Assembly (NCBI RefSeq): GCF_030062155.1
Contig: NZ_CP118269.1
Span: forward strand, 1,674,001-1,738,000
Origin: Pantoea sp. Lij88
GTDB lineage: Bacteria > Pseudomonadota > Gammaproteobacteria > Enterobacterales > Enterobacteriaceae
Length of the DNA: 64,000 nt
Direction: 5' to 3'
The translations under genes and the position numbers were made by a program. Positions 9,385 through 16,679 of the stretch are shown here, piece by piece. The notes under the pieces were generated by a model. The model was not told the origin of the DNA, did no database searches, and saw nothing but the letters and a program-made list of their open reading frames with translations. The first letter of the stretch is position 1, and each line of letters begins with the position of its first letter.

Positions 9385-10107
9385 GTGAACGATTTCTATA
9401 CCGCCGAAGGCGTGATGGACAAGCATTCGCTCTGGCAGCGCTACGTGCCGCTGGTGCGTCATGAAGCGTTGCGTTTGCAGGTTCGCCTGCCGGCCAGCGT
9501 TGAGCTTGACGACCTGCTGCAGGCGGGTGGGATAGGGCTGTTAAATGCCGTAGAGCGCTATGACGCGCTTCAGGGTACAGCTTTTACCACCTATGCCGTG
9601 CAGCGTATTCGTGGCGCCATGCTCGACGAGCTTCGTAGTCGGGACTGGGCACCTCGCAGCGTGCGTCGTAACGCACGTGAGGTGGCCGGAGCAATGCACA
9701 GAGTGGAACAGTCGCTGGGGCGTTCTGCTTCCGAACAGGAAGTGGCGCAGCAGCTGAATGTTTCCATGGAGGAGTACCGGCAGATCCTGCTGGACACCAA
9801 CAACAGTCAACTTTTCTCCTACGACGAGTATCGGGAAGAGCACGGCGACAGCGCGGAGCTGGTGACGGAAGGCCATGAAGAGGCTAATCCACTTCACCAG
9901 TTGCTTGAAGGGAGTCTGCGTGAGCGCGTCATTGAAGCGATCGAAGCGTTACCCGATCGTGAAAAGATGGTGCTGACACTGTACTACCAGGAAGAACTGA
10001 ACCTGAAAGAGATTGGCGCGGTACTTGATGTGGGTGAATCCCGTGTCAGCCAGCTGCACAGTCAGGCGATTAAACGCCTGCGGGCCCGACTTGCGGGAGC
10101 GCGCTAG
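9385..10107 (+). CDS. fliA: flagellar sigma factor FliA (sigma-28)
   Basis: 240-residue sigma-70 family factor that directs RNA polymerase to class III flagellar promoters and is held inactive by anti-sigma FlgM. Region 2 (about 16-100, LDDLLQAGGIGLLNAVERYD), region 3 (about 100-160) and the region 4 helix-turn-helix (about 185-235, LNLKEIGAVLDVGESRVSQL) are visible. Start is GTG at 9385. fliZ follows after 50 bases. Confidence 0.97.
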   Translation: MNDFYTAEGVMDKHSLWQRYVPLVRHEALRLQVRLPASVELDDLLQAGGIGLLNAVERYDALQGTAFTTYAVQRIRGAMLDELRSRDWAPRSVRRNAREVAGAMHRVEQSLGRSASEQEVAQQLNVSMEEYRQILLDTNNSQLFSYDEYREEHGDSAELVTEGHEEANPLHQLLEGSLRERVIEAIEALPDREKMVLTLYYQEELNLKEIGAVLDVGESRVSQLHSQAIKRLRARLAGAR

Positions 10108-10157
10108 CAGTATCAGTTCCTGGCGATTCAAAATTATAAGAAACCGGGGACTCAGTA

Positions 10158-10661
10158 ATGGGAGCCAAGACCAAGGCCAGACCGTTAAGTCGTTATCTTA
10201 AAGACTATAAACACAGCCAGAGCAATTGTTCACACTGTGGCAAGGTATTAGATCGAATGGCGCTCGTTTTTCGTGGCCAGATCATCAATAAAGAGGCCAT
10301 CGCTCGGATGGACCAGATGATTGATGAGCAGCTGTGGCTGAAACTTCAGCCCGAACTGACTGCGCTTTGTCGTTTTTGCAGTGATATTTTTTGCAATACC
10401 CATCCTAATTACTTCGACATTATGGCGTTCAAACAGTATCTGTTTGAGCAGACAGAGATGAGCCCCAGCACGATTCGTGAGTATGTGGTGCGTCTTCGTC
10501 GACTGGATGAGATGCTGAAAGCCAAAAATTTCCCGGCCGACAGGCTTAAAGGAAATAGCTGGCATCAGTGTCTGGAAAGCGATTTGCCTGATGCCGGTAA
10601 TAACAATTACCGCATCGCGCTGCGCAAGTACGATCAGTTCTTAGGCTGGCAGCAGGCGTAA
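10158..10661 (+). CDS. fliZ: FliZ regulator
   Basis: 167-residue regulator; in E. coli FliZ antagonises sigma-S at curli and other promoters, and in Salmonella it stabilises FlhDC. The conserved core RPLSRYLKDYKHSQ, the Cys-rich part (CSHCGKVLD; CRFCSD) and the integrase-like segment FEQTEMSPSTIREYVVRLRRL are all present. It is shorter than E. coli FliZ (183) by loss of the C-terminal tail. It is likely cotranscribed with fliA. Confidence 0.93.
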   Translation: MGAKTKARPLSRYLKDYKHSQSNCSHCGKVLDRMALVFRGQIINKEAIARMDQMIDEQLWLKLQPELTALCRFCSDIFCNTHPNYFDIMAFKQYLFEQTEMSPSTIREYVVRLRRLDEMLKAKNFPADRLKGNSWHQCLESDLPDAGNNNYRIALRKYDQFLGWQQA

Positions 10662-10679
10662 ACCTGATCTGCACCGATT

Positions 10680-10744
10680 GCTCCCCCGCGTGCCTGCGGC
10701 ACGTTCTCCCTTTGCCCGCCAGCCGGGTAAAGGGAAGGGGGAGC
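10680..10744. repeat. cruciform-type intergenic repeat
   Basis: Outer stem GCTCCCCC (10680-10687)/GGGGGAGC (10737-10744) encloses two inner hairpins: CGTGCC-TGC-GGCACG (10689-10703), and TCCCTTT-GCCCG paired with CGGGTAAAGGGA (about 10706-10735). This three-way-junction layout resembles intergenic palindromic repeats of enterobacteria. It may also act as the fliZ terminator. Only one copy is in the window. Confidence 0.65.
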
Positions 10745-10903
10745 ACGGCGCTTCTTTCTCCCCGCATTTTACTGCCTGTTTCCCGGCACCCGTTTGCCAT
10801 CACGTTAGTCTCACCGCATCTGCGGACACCTGAATCAGGGTGATCCTTTGCGTATCTTCTGCAACACTATAAAGATGATTCCAGTGCCCGAACGGAGGCC
10901 GCA

Positions 10904-11890
10904 TTGTCTTTACATCTGTTACACCAGTTTCCCCGTCTTGAACTGCTGGGCGCACCGACGCCGTTAGAACATCTGCCACGGCTCTCCGACTATTTGGGTC
11001 GCGATATCTTCATCAAACGCGATGATTTCACGCCCGTGGCGATGGGCGGGAACAAGCTGCGCAAACTCGAATTTCTGGCGGCCGACGCGCTGCGGGAAGG
11101 TGCCGACGTGCTGCTGACGGCAGGCGCGATTCAGTCCAACCATGTGCGTCAGACGGCGGCGGTCGCGGCCCGTCTTGGCCTGAAGTGCGTAGCGCTGCTG
11201 GAAAACCCGATCGGCACCCATTCTGAAAACTACCTGAGCAACGGCAACCGTCTGTTACTGGAGCTGATGGACGCGGAAGTGATCATGGTGGATGCGCTGC
11301 ACAATCCCACTGAACAGCTGGCTGAAGAGGCCACGCGCCTGGAAGCACAGGGCTTCCGCCCTTACATCGTGCCGGTCGGCGGCTCAAATGCGCTGGGTGC
11401 GCTAGGCTATGTAGAGTGCGCGCAGGAGATCGCTCATCAGAGTGAAGGCGTGGTCGACTTTGCCGCCGTGGTCGTGGCCTCAGGCAGCGCCGGCACCCAT
11501 GCCGGACTGGCGGTCGGTCTGGAGCATCTGCTGCCGGAGACTGAGCTGGTCGGCGTCACCGTTTCACGCCAGGTTGGGGCGCAGCTGCCGCTGGTTGAGC
11601 GGCTGCGTCAGTCGCTGGCAGAAAACCTGGAAGTGCAGGCTAAGGCTCCCATTACCCTGTGGGATGACTATTTCGCGCCGCGCTACGGTGAGCCGAATGA
11701 TGAAGGCATGGCTGCGGTAAAACTGCTGGCGCAGCTGGAAGGGATCCTGCTGGACCCGGTGTATACCGGCAAGGCGATGGCCGGACTGCTGGATGGCATC
11801 AGCCAGAATCGCTTCCGTCGTGAAGGGCCGTTGCTGTTTATTCATACGGGCGGCGCGCCGGCGTTATTTGCTTATCATCCTTCGGTCTGA
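10904..11890 (+). CDS. dcyD: D-cysteine desulfhydrase
   Basis: PLP enzyme converting D-cysteine to pyruvate, H2S and ammonia; 328 residues as in E. coli. The PLP Lys lies in MGGNKLRK (Lys51), and the phosphate-binding [11 protein letters not shown] loop is near 190. Start is a TTG at 10904 with GGAGG at 10894-10898 and matches the N-terminus of E. coli DcyD. It precedes the cystine transporter genes, as in E. coli. Confidence 0.95.
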   Translation: MSLHLLHQFPRLELLGAPTPLEHLPRLSDYLGRDIFIKRDDFTPVAMGGNKLRKLEFLAADALREGADVLLTAGAIQSNHVRQTAAVAARLGLKCVALLENPIGTHSENYLSNGNRLLLELMDAEVIMVDALHNPTEQLAEEATRLEAQGFRPYIVPVGGSNALGALGYVECAQEIAHQSEGVVDFAAVVVASGSAGTHAGLAVGLEHLLPETELVGVTVSRQVGAQLPLVERLRQSLAENLEVQAKAPITLWDDYFAPRYGEPNDEGMAAVKLLAQLEGILLDPVYTGKAMAGLLDGISQNRFRREGPLLFIHTGGAPALFAYHPSV

Positions 11891-12003
11891 GACAAGCGAA
11901 TAAAACAGTTTATACTCCGTGCGTTATCATTTTGAACGGGCAGCGATAAGCCGTGCTGCCCTTATAAGAACACACACACAATACTGTCAATAATGGGGTG
12001 AAT

Positions 12004-12804
12004 ATGTCCTTTTCTCGTGCAGGTCGTCAGATGGTGATGGGCGTCATGGCTGTGGCGCTGATTGCCGGCGTCAACGTTAAAACCTTTGCAGCGGAAAATC
12101 TGCTGAACAAAATTAAAGAGCGCGGCACGCTGCTGGTGGGTCTGGAAGGCACTTATCCGCCATTCAGTTTCCAGGATGAAAAGGGCAAGCTGACCGGCTT
12201 CGAAGTGGAATTCGCAGAGCAGCTGGCGCAGCACATGGGCGTTAAGGCGAGCCTGAAACCGACCAAATGGGACGGCATGCTGGCCTCACTTGATGCGAAG
12301 CGCATCGATGTGGTGATCAATCAGGTGACGATCTCTGATGAGCGTAAGAAGAAGTATGACTTCTCCACGCCCTACACGGTCTCCGGCATTCAGGCGCTGA
12401 CCATGAAAGCCAACGCAAACACCATCACCAAACCGGCCGATCTGGCGGGCAAGAAAGTGGGCGTGGGTCTGGGCACGAACTACGAACAGTGGCTGCGTGA
12501 GAATGTGAAAGGCGTGGACATCCGTACCTATGATGATGACCCGACGAAATATCAGGATCTGCGTTCTGGCCGTCTGAATGCCATCCTGGTCGACCGTCTG
12601 GCTGCGCTGGATCTGGTGAAGAAAACCGGCGATACCATGGCCGTCGCGGGTGATGCCTTCTCCCGTCAGGAGTCGGGCGTTGCGATTCGTAAAGGCAACG
12701 ACGATCTGCTGAAAGCGATCGATCAGGCCATTGCTGATATGCAAAAAGATGGCTCGCTGAGCAAGCTGTCTGAGAAATGGTTTGGCGCGGACGTGACGAA
12801 ATAA
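12004..12804 (+). CDS. tcyJ: L-cystine ABC transporter, periplasmic binding protein
   Basis: 266-residue solute-binding protein (FliY) with a signal peptide (about 1-28, GVMAVALIAGVNVKTFAA) and SBP_bac_3 features (GTYPPFSFQDEKGKLTGFEVE, YDDDPTKYQDL). It delivers cystine and related amino acids to TcyL/TcyN. An in-frame GTG at 11998 exists, but ATG 12004 lies 5 bases after GGGG and matches E. coli. The stop overlaps the tcyL start by one base. Confidence 0.96.
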   Translation: MSFSRAGRQMVMGVMAVALIAGVNVKTFAAENLLNKIKERGTLLVGLEGTYPPFSFQDEKGKLTGFEVEFAEQLAQHMGVKASLKPTKWDGMLASLDAKRIDVVINQVTISDERKKKYDFSTPYTVSGIQALTMKANANTITKPADLAGKKVGVGLGTNYEQWLRENVKGVDIRTYDDDPTKYQDLRSGRLNAILVDRLAALDLVKKTGDTMAVAGDAFSRQESGVAIRKGNDDLLKAIDQAIADMQKDGSLSKLSEKWFGADVTK

Positions 12805-13472
12805 TGCAGGAAAGTCTTCAACTGGTGCTGGATTCAGCACCTTTTTTATTAAAAGGCGCGCTGTTTACGCTTCAGCTCAGCATCGGCGGGATGTTCTTTG
12901 GTCTGCTGCTGGGCTTTATTCTGGCGCTGATGCGTCTGTCGCGTTTCTGGCCGGTTCGCTGGCTGGCGCGGATCTATGTCTCGATTTTCCGTGGCACGCC
13001 GCTGATCGCTCAGCTGTTTATGATCTATTACGGCCTGCCGCAGTTTGGCATTGAGCTGGATCCGATCCCCTCTGCGATGATTGGTCTTTCCCTGAATACC
13101 GCCGCCTATGCTTCAGAGTCTCTGCGCGGCGCAATTTCATCGATTGAGCGCGGACAGTGGGAAGCGGCAGCCAGTATCGGTATGACGCGCTGGCAGACCC
13201 TGCGCCGGGTTATCCTGCCTCAGGCAGCACGCACCGCGCTGCCTCCGCTGGGTAACAGCTTTATCAGCCTGGTGAAAGATACCTCGCTGGCGGCGACCAT
13301 CCAGGTGCCGGAGCTGTTCCGTCAGGCGCAGTTGATCACCTCGCGCACGCTGGAAGTCTTCACCATGTATCTGGCGGCCTCGCTGATCTACTGGGTGATG
13401 GCAACGGTGTTGTCTGCGTTGCAGAACCGGCTGGAACAGCATGTTAATCGTCAGGATTCGGAGTCGAAATGA
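12804..13472 (+). CDS. tcyL: L-cystine ABC transporter permease
   Basis: 222-residue inner-membrane permease (YecS) with three or more hydrophobic segments and the conserved EAA loop for ATPase contact (EAAASIGMTRWQTLRRVILPQA). It starts within the tcyJ stop (TAATG) and overlaps tcyN by 4 bases, so translation is coupled. Confidence 0.96.
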   Translation: MQESLQLVLDSAPFLLKGALFTLQLSIGGMFFGLLLGFILALMRLSRFWPVRWLARIYVSIFRGTPLIAQLFMIYYGLPQFGIELDPIPSAMIGLSLNTAAYASESLRGAISSIERGQWEAAASIGMTRWQTLRRVILPQAARTALPPLGNSFISLVKDTSLAATIQVPELFRQAQLITSRTLEVFTMYLAASLIYWVMATVLSALQNRLEQHVNRQDSESK

Positions 13473-14221
13473 GCGCCATCGAAGTCAGAAAGCTGGTGAA
13501 ATCGTTTAACGGCCAGACGGTGCTGCACGACATCGACCTTGATGTAGCCGCAGGTGAAGTCGTGGCGATTATCGGTCCCAGCGGCTCAGGTAAAACCACG
13601 CTGCTTCGCAGTATCAACCTGCTGGAAGTGCCGGATAGCGGCACCATCCGTGTCGGAGAGATTACCGTGGATGCGGCGCTGGCCCAGAGCAAGCAGAAAG
13701 AGCAGGTGCGTCGTTTGCGTCAGCAGGTCGGGTTTGTCTTCCAGAACTTCAATCTGTTTCCGCACCGTTCGGTGATGGAGAACATCATTGAAGGGCCGGT
13801 TATCGTCAAACGTGAAGCGAAGGCGGATGCAATAGCCCGCGCGCGCACGCTGCTGGAGAAGGTCGGGCTGCACGGCAAAGAAGAGAGTTATCCGCGCCGT
13901 CTGTCGGGTGGACAGCAGCAGCGTGTGGCGATTGCCCGTGCGCTGGCGATGCGGCCGGAAGTGATCCTGTTCGATGAACCGACCTCGGCGCTGGATCCGG
14001 AGCTGGTGGGCGAGGTGCTCAGCACCATTCGCGCGCTGGCCGAAGAGAAACGCACCATGGTCATCGTCACGCACGAGATGAGCTTTGCCCGCGATGTTGC
14101 TGACCGCGCCATTTTCATGGATCAGGGACGCATAGTGGAGCAGGGCGAGGCGAAAGCGTTGTTCAGTAATCCTCAGCAGCCGCGCACCCGTCAGTTCCTC
14201 GACAAATTTCTCAATCAGTAA
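13469..14221 (+). CDS. tcyN: L-cystine ABC transporter ATPase
   Basis: 250-residue ABC ATPase (YecC): Walker A GPSGSGKTT (about 33-41), Q-loop FVFQNFNLFPH, signature LSGGQQQR, Walker B VILFDEPTSALDPE and H-loop VTHE. It completes the tcyJLN transporter and overlaps tcyL by 4 bases (ATGA). Confidence 0.97.
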   Translation: MSAIEVRKLVKSFNGQTVLHDIDLDVAAGEVVAIIGPSGSGKTTLLRSINLLEVPDSGTIRVGEITVDAALAQSKQKEQVRRLRQQVGFVFQNFNLFPHRSVMENIIEGPVIVKREAKADAIARARTLLEKVGLHGKEESYPRRLSGGQQQRVAIARALAMRPEVILFDEPTSALDPELVGEVLSTIRALAEEKRTMVIVTHEMSFARDVADRAIFMDQGRIVEQGEAKALFSNPQQPRTRQFLDKFLNQ

Positions 14222-14226
14222 CGCCA

Positions 14227-14252
14227 CTGCCTTCCCCGGAAGGCAGTTTTAA
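14227..14252 (+). terminator. tcyN terminator
   Basis: CTGCCTTCC/GGAAGGCAG inverted repeat followed by TTTTAA, 6 bases after the tcyN stop. Confidence 0.8.
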
Positions 14253-14592
14253 CCCGTTTAACCCCCGCGTTTTCACGCCCTTATTGGCGGCTGTCAGCAT
14301 AATTTCCGCTGCAATATCACAGGTATTTATTCGGCCGTTAAACCTTTTGGCACATCTGACAAATCTTTTCCTTTCATCGGATATTTATTGGCGTTTACTG
14401 CTGCCACTTTCTCTTATTTATATTTTGTCGATTATCAAGCGCTATTATCCTTTGCTCTCGTGACGGCGCTGATTATTCACTTATTGCCCGGCTGATTAAT
14501 AAGTGTAAGGAAACGTTCGGCTAAGTAAATAACTGTGGCAACAGGACCAGTCAGCGGCTTTTAAGAGTTTCGCTACATTCATCATCGGTTCA
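14253..14592. other. intergenic region, possible decayed reading frame
   Basis: About 340 bases, noticeably AT-richer than its neighbours. One plus-strand frame from about 14322 to the TGA at 14493-14495 reads as a hydrophobic stretch (YLLAFTAATFSYLYFVDYQ, then ALVTALIIHLLPG) but has no ATG or GTG start with a ribosome site. It could be a remnant of a membrane protein gene; nothing firm is seen. Confidence 0.3.
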
Positions 14593-14688
14593 ATGGCGAA
14601 TAATCGCTGGATAATCATAAAAGCAATACTGATTTCCTCGCTTTTACTTACCAGCATTCTGACCTACACAGCAGGAGTCATTGAATGA
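14593..14688 (+). CDS. possible 31-residue membrane peptide overlapping the acyltransferase start
   Basis: ATG 14593 opens a 31-codon frame, MANNRWIIIKAILISSLLL then a short tail, predicted to be one membrane helix. Its TGA overlaps the acyltransferase ATG (ATGA). There is no convincing ribosome site before it, while the acyltransferase has its own AGGAG, so this may be chance or a leader peptide. The frame is open upstream to 14533 without another ATG or GTG. Confidence 0.3.
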   Translation: MANNRWIIIKAILISSLLLTSILTYTAGVIE

Positions 14689-15761
14689 GCCAGACTAAAT
14701 CAGACCAGATATTGTGGGTAGATACCCTGAAGGGCGCCTGCATATTGCTGGTGGTCCTGTACCACACGGTTTTACCCGGCTTTGAAGGGACGATGAAATA
14801 CCTTACTGCCGGATGGTTTCCCGCCGAAATATGGATACAGTTTAATACGGTTCTGTCGCCGCTGCGTATGCCCGCCTTTTTCTTTGTGTCGGGATTGCTG
14901 GCGACCAATGGCATTATTAACCGGCCATGGAAACAGGTGTTTACCAGCCGCATCACTAATCTCTTTTATCTCTATATTCTGTGGGGCTTTATTCAGTGGT
15001 GGTCAATTATCGGTATCTCTACCGAAATTACCGGCCAGCGTATTTCACAGAATCTGAATGCTGCCTATGCCGGTTCGTTATTCGAATTTCTCAAGCTGAC
15101 GTTTATGGCCATGAGTACGTCGTGGTATCTCTATGGGCTGGGACTCTATTTCCTCTGCGCCAAAGTGTTCCGTGAATATAAACTGGCCCTGGTCGCGGTG
15201 GCGATCGTGCTCAATTATCTGGCGGTTGAGAAAATAATCCCGTTCTGGGGACCTCAGAGCCTGGCGCAATATTTCCTGTTCTTCCTGCTGGGAGCGTTCT
15301 GGAGTCAGACCATGTTGCGCCTGAGTGAATGGCGGCGGGAGAACCTTATGCCGTGGGCACTACTGGCGGCAGTGGCCGGGATTCATGTGATATTCGGCCT
15401 CGATAAGAGTCTGTTCCTGTGTGTGCTGGCGGTTTTGTTCAGCATCGCCGCCTGCCGCTGGTTGAATCAGCATTTCAGCATGCGCTATCTCAACTGGGTC
15501 GGCCGCAATACACTGCAGATTTACGTCATCCACCGTATTTTTATCGAGTTCTTTGGGATGTCCGCGATTCTGTTTGCGCAGCGGCACCATCTGTTTGAGC
15601 AGGCCTGGTTTTCGTTCCTCTGGGCCTGTTTCTATCCGGTGGCGATCGTGGGGATTTGCTCGCTGTGTTCAGTGGCGATCTGGTCGCTGACCAACCGCGG
15701 AGTGGGGCAGTCGCTGTTTGTGTTTCCGACTTTGGTTAAGCGGGCGCATGGCAGGGGATGA
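14685..15761 (+). CDS. acyltransferase family 3 membrane protein
   Basis: 358-residue polytopic protein with about ten hydrophobic segments. It matches the Acyltransferase_3 family: WVDTLKGACILLVVLYHT near residues 11-28 carries the family's conserved His in motif VLYH, followed by PLRMPAFFFVSG. Members transfer acetyl, succinyl or other acyl groups to periplasmic or surface glycans (OpgC, OafA types); the substrate here is unknown and no glycan operon is adjacent. AGGAG precedes the ATG by 8 bases. Codon use is AT-richer in the first third. Confidence 0.85.
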   Translation: MSQTKSDQILWVDTLKGACILLVVLYHTVLPGFEGTMKYLTAGWFPAEIWIQFNTVLSPLRMPAFFFVSGLLATNGIINRPWKQVFTSRITNLFYLYILWGFIQWWSIIGISTEITGQRISQNLNAAYAGSLFEFLKLTFMAMSTSWYLYGLGLYFLCAKVFREYKLALVAVAIVLNYLAVEKIIPFWGPQSLAQYFLFFLLGAFWSQTMLRLSEWRRENLMPWALLAAVAGIHVIFGLDKSLFLCVLAVLFSIAACRWLNQHFSMRYLNWVGRNTLQIYVIHRIFIEFFGMSAILFAQRHHLFEQAWFSFLWACFYPVAIVGICSLCSVAIWSLTNRGVGQSLFVFPTLVKRAHGRG

Positions 15762-15847
15762 GGTTTGCTTTGCAGCAAGGTGGGCGGTAGCTTCCACCCG
15801 GAAGCGGGCAGGGTACGCTTAGCAGCGGGCTGACCCTGAGAAGGTTA

Positions 15848-16110
15848 CGCCCGCCAGGCTGTGGGCAGTTTCAGGTCGCCCGTGCAGGCGGACGCGTCAA
15901 GGGGCGGACGCCCGCCCCTTAACAATCCCGGCGTCCGGCCTGCTTCACCGCCGCTTCGCGGTCCCTTCGCTTCTTCCGGATTTCTCACGGACCGCCGGGA
16001 CGCGCCATCCCTGGCGCGAACCCGTCTCTTCGCGACATCCCTGTCGCTCATCCTGAAATCCCTCATCCGCTCAGCGGTTCTGACGGCCTCCCCAACACCC
16101 TCGCTGTTAT
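15848..16110. repeat. hairpin-rich inverted repeat, copy A
   Basis: GC-rich non-coding element whose reverse complement recurs at about 16205-16472. The core from CCCGCCAGGC through AACAATCCCGGCGTCCGGC is nearly identical between copies. Further out the primary sequence diverges but hairpins persist: AAGGGGCGG/CCGCCCCTT (15899-15920), ACCGC/GCGGT (15947-15962), CGCGCCA-TCCC-TGGCGCG (16001-16018), GCGACA-TCCC-TGTCGC (16032-16047) and CCGC-TCA-GCGG (16067-16077). Open frames through it are low-complexity and I do not call them genes. Confidence 0.8.
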
Positions 16111-16204
16111 CTATCCTCATAAGGTTTAATATTTTATCGCTATAGGTTTTTGGGATGGCCTGTGATTATCTGGCCGTCAGACTGCTCTGCATTCCTGAAA
16201 TCAA

Positions 16205-16472
16205 AAAATATTACAGGCGTGGGTTTGGGAGAGGCGTCCGAAGCGCTGAGGAACAACCGGAGGCAAGGATGAGCCGACAGGACGTCGGCGAAAGGACGGC
16301 ACGAGCCAGGGATGGCGAGTCCGGACGGTCCGCGGGCCGCAGGGCGTGACGAAGGTACCCCGCAGAGCGGGGCGCGGAGGCAGCCGGACGCCGGGATTGT
16401 TAAGGGGCGGGCGTTCGCCCCTTAATACGACCGCCTGCACGGAGGACCTGAAACTGCCCACCGCCTGGCGGG
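16205..16472. repeat. hairpin-rich inverted repeat, copy B (opposite orientation to A)
   Basis: Inverted counterpart of copy A. Corresponding hairpins are TAAGGGGCG/CGCCCCTTA (16401-16424), CCCCGC-AGA-GCGGGG (16358-16372), GCCA-GGGA-TGGC (16305-16316) and GCCGAC-AGGAC-GTCGGC (16273-16289). Stems match copy A in position while several stem bases differ on both arms. The pair is separated by about 95 AT-rich bases. Confidence 0.8.
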
Positions 16473-16496
16473 CGGAACCCGCTCAGTGTGAGCCCG

Positions 16497-16659
16497 CTGC
16501 AAGGCGAACGAAACCTTCTCATAGCCCGTTCGCGCAGCGAACACCCCGGCTTTTTCACGTGCAGCCTGCAAGGCGAACGAAATCTTCCCGGCGCCCGTTC
16601 GCGCAGCGAACACTCCCAGCTTCAGCTCCGCAGCAAGCCCGTTCGCGCAGCGAACACTC
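16497..16659. repeat. triplicated palindrome GTTCGC-GCA-GCGAAC
   Basis: Three copies of GCCC-GTTCGC-GCA-GCGAAC-AC at 16528-16542, 16597-16611 and 16641-16655. The first two units also carry an upstream TGCAAGGCGAACGAAA block (16497 and 16567), giving an imperfect tandem array with periods of 69 and 44 bases. It lies downstream of putA and could fold on either strand, so it may end or stabilise the putA transcript. Confidence 0.8.
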
Positions 16660-16679
16660 ACCCCCCTTAAGCGTCACTG

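Noticed and set aside
15845..16120. Open frames (both strands) through the GC-rich repeat block up to 16918
   Set aside because: Low-complexity Arg/Pro/Gly-rich translations caused by the repeats; no ribosome sites and the frames differ between copies.
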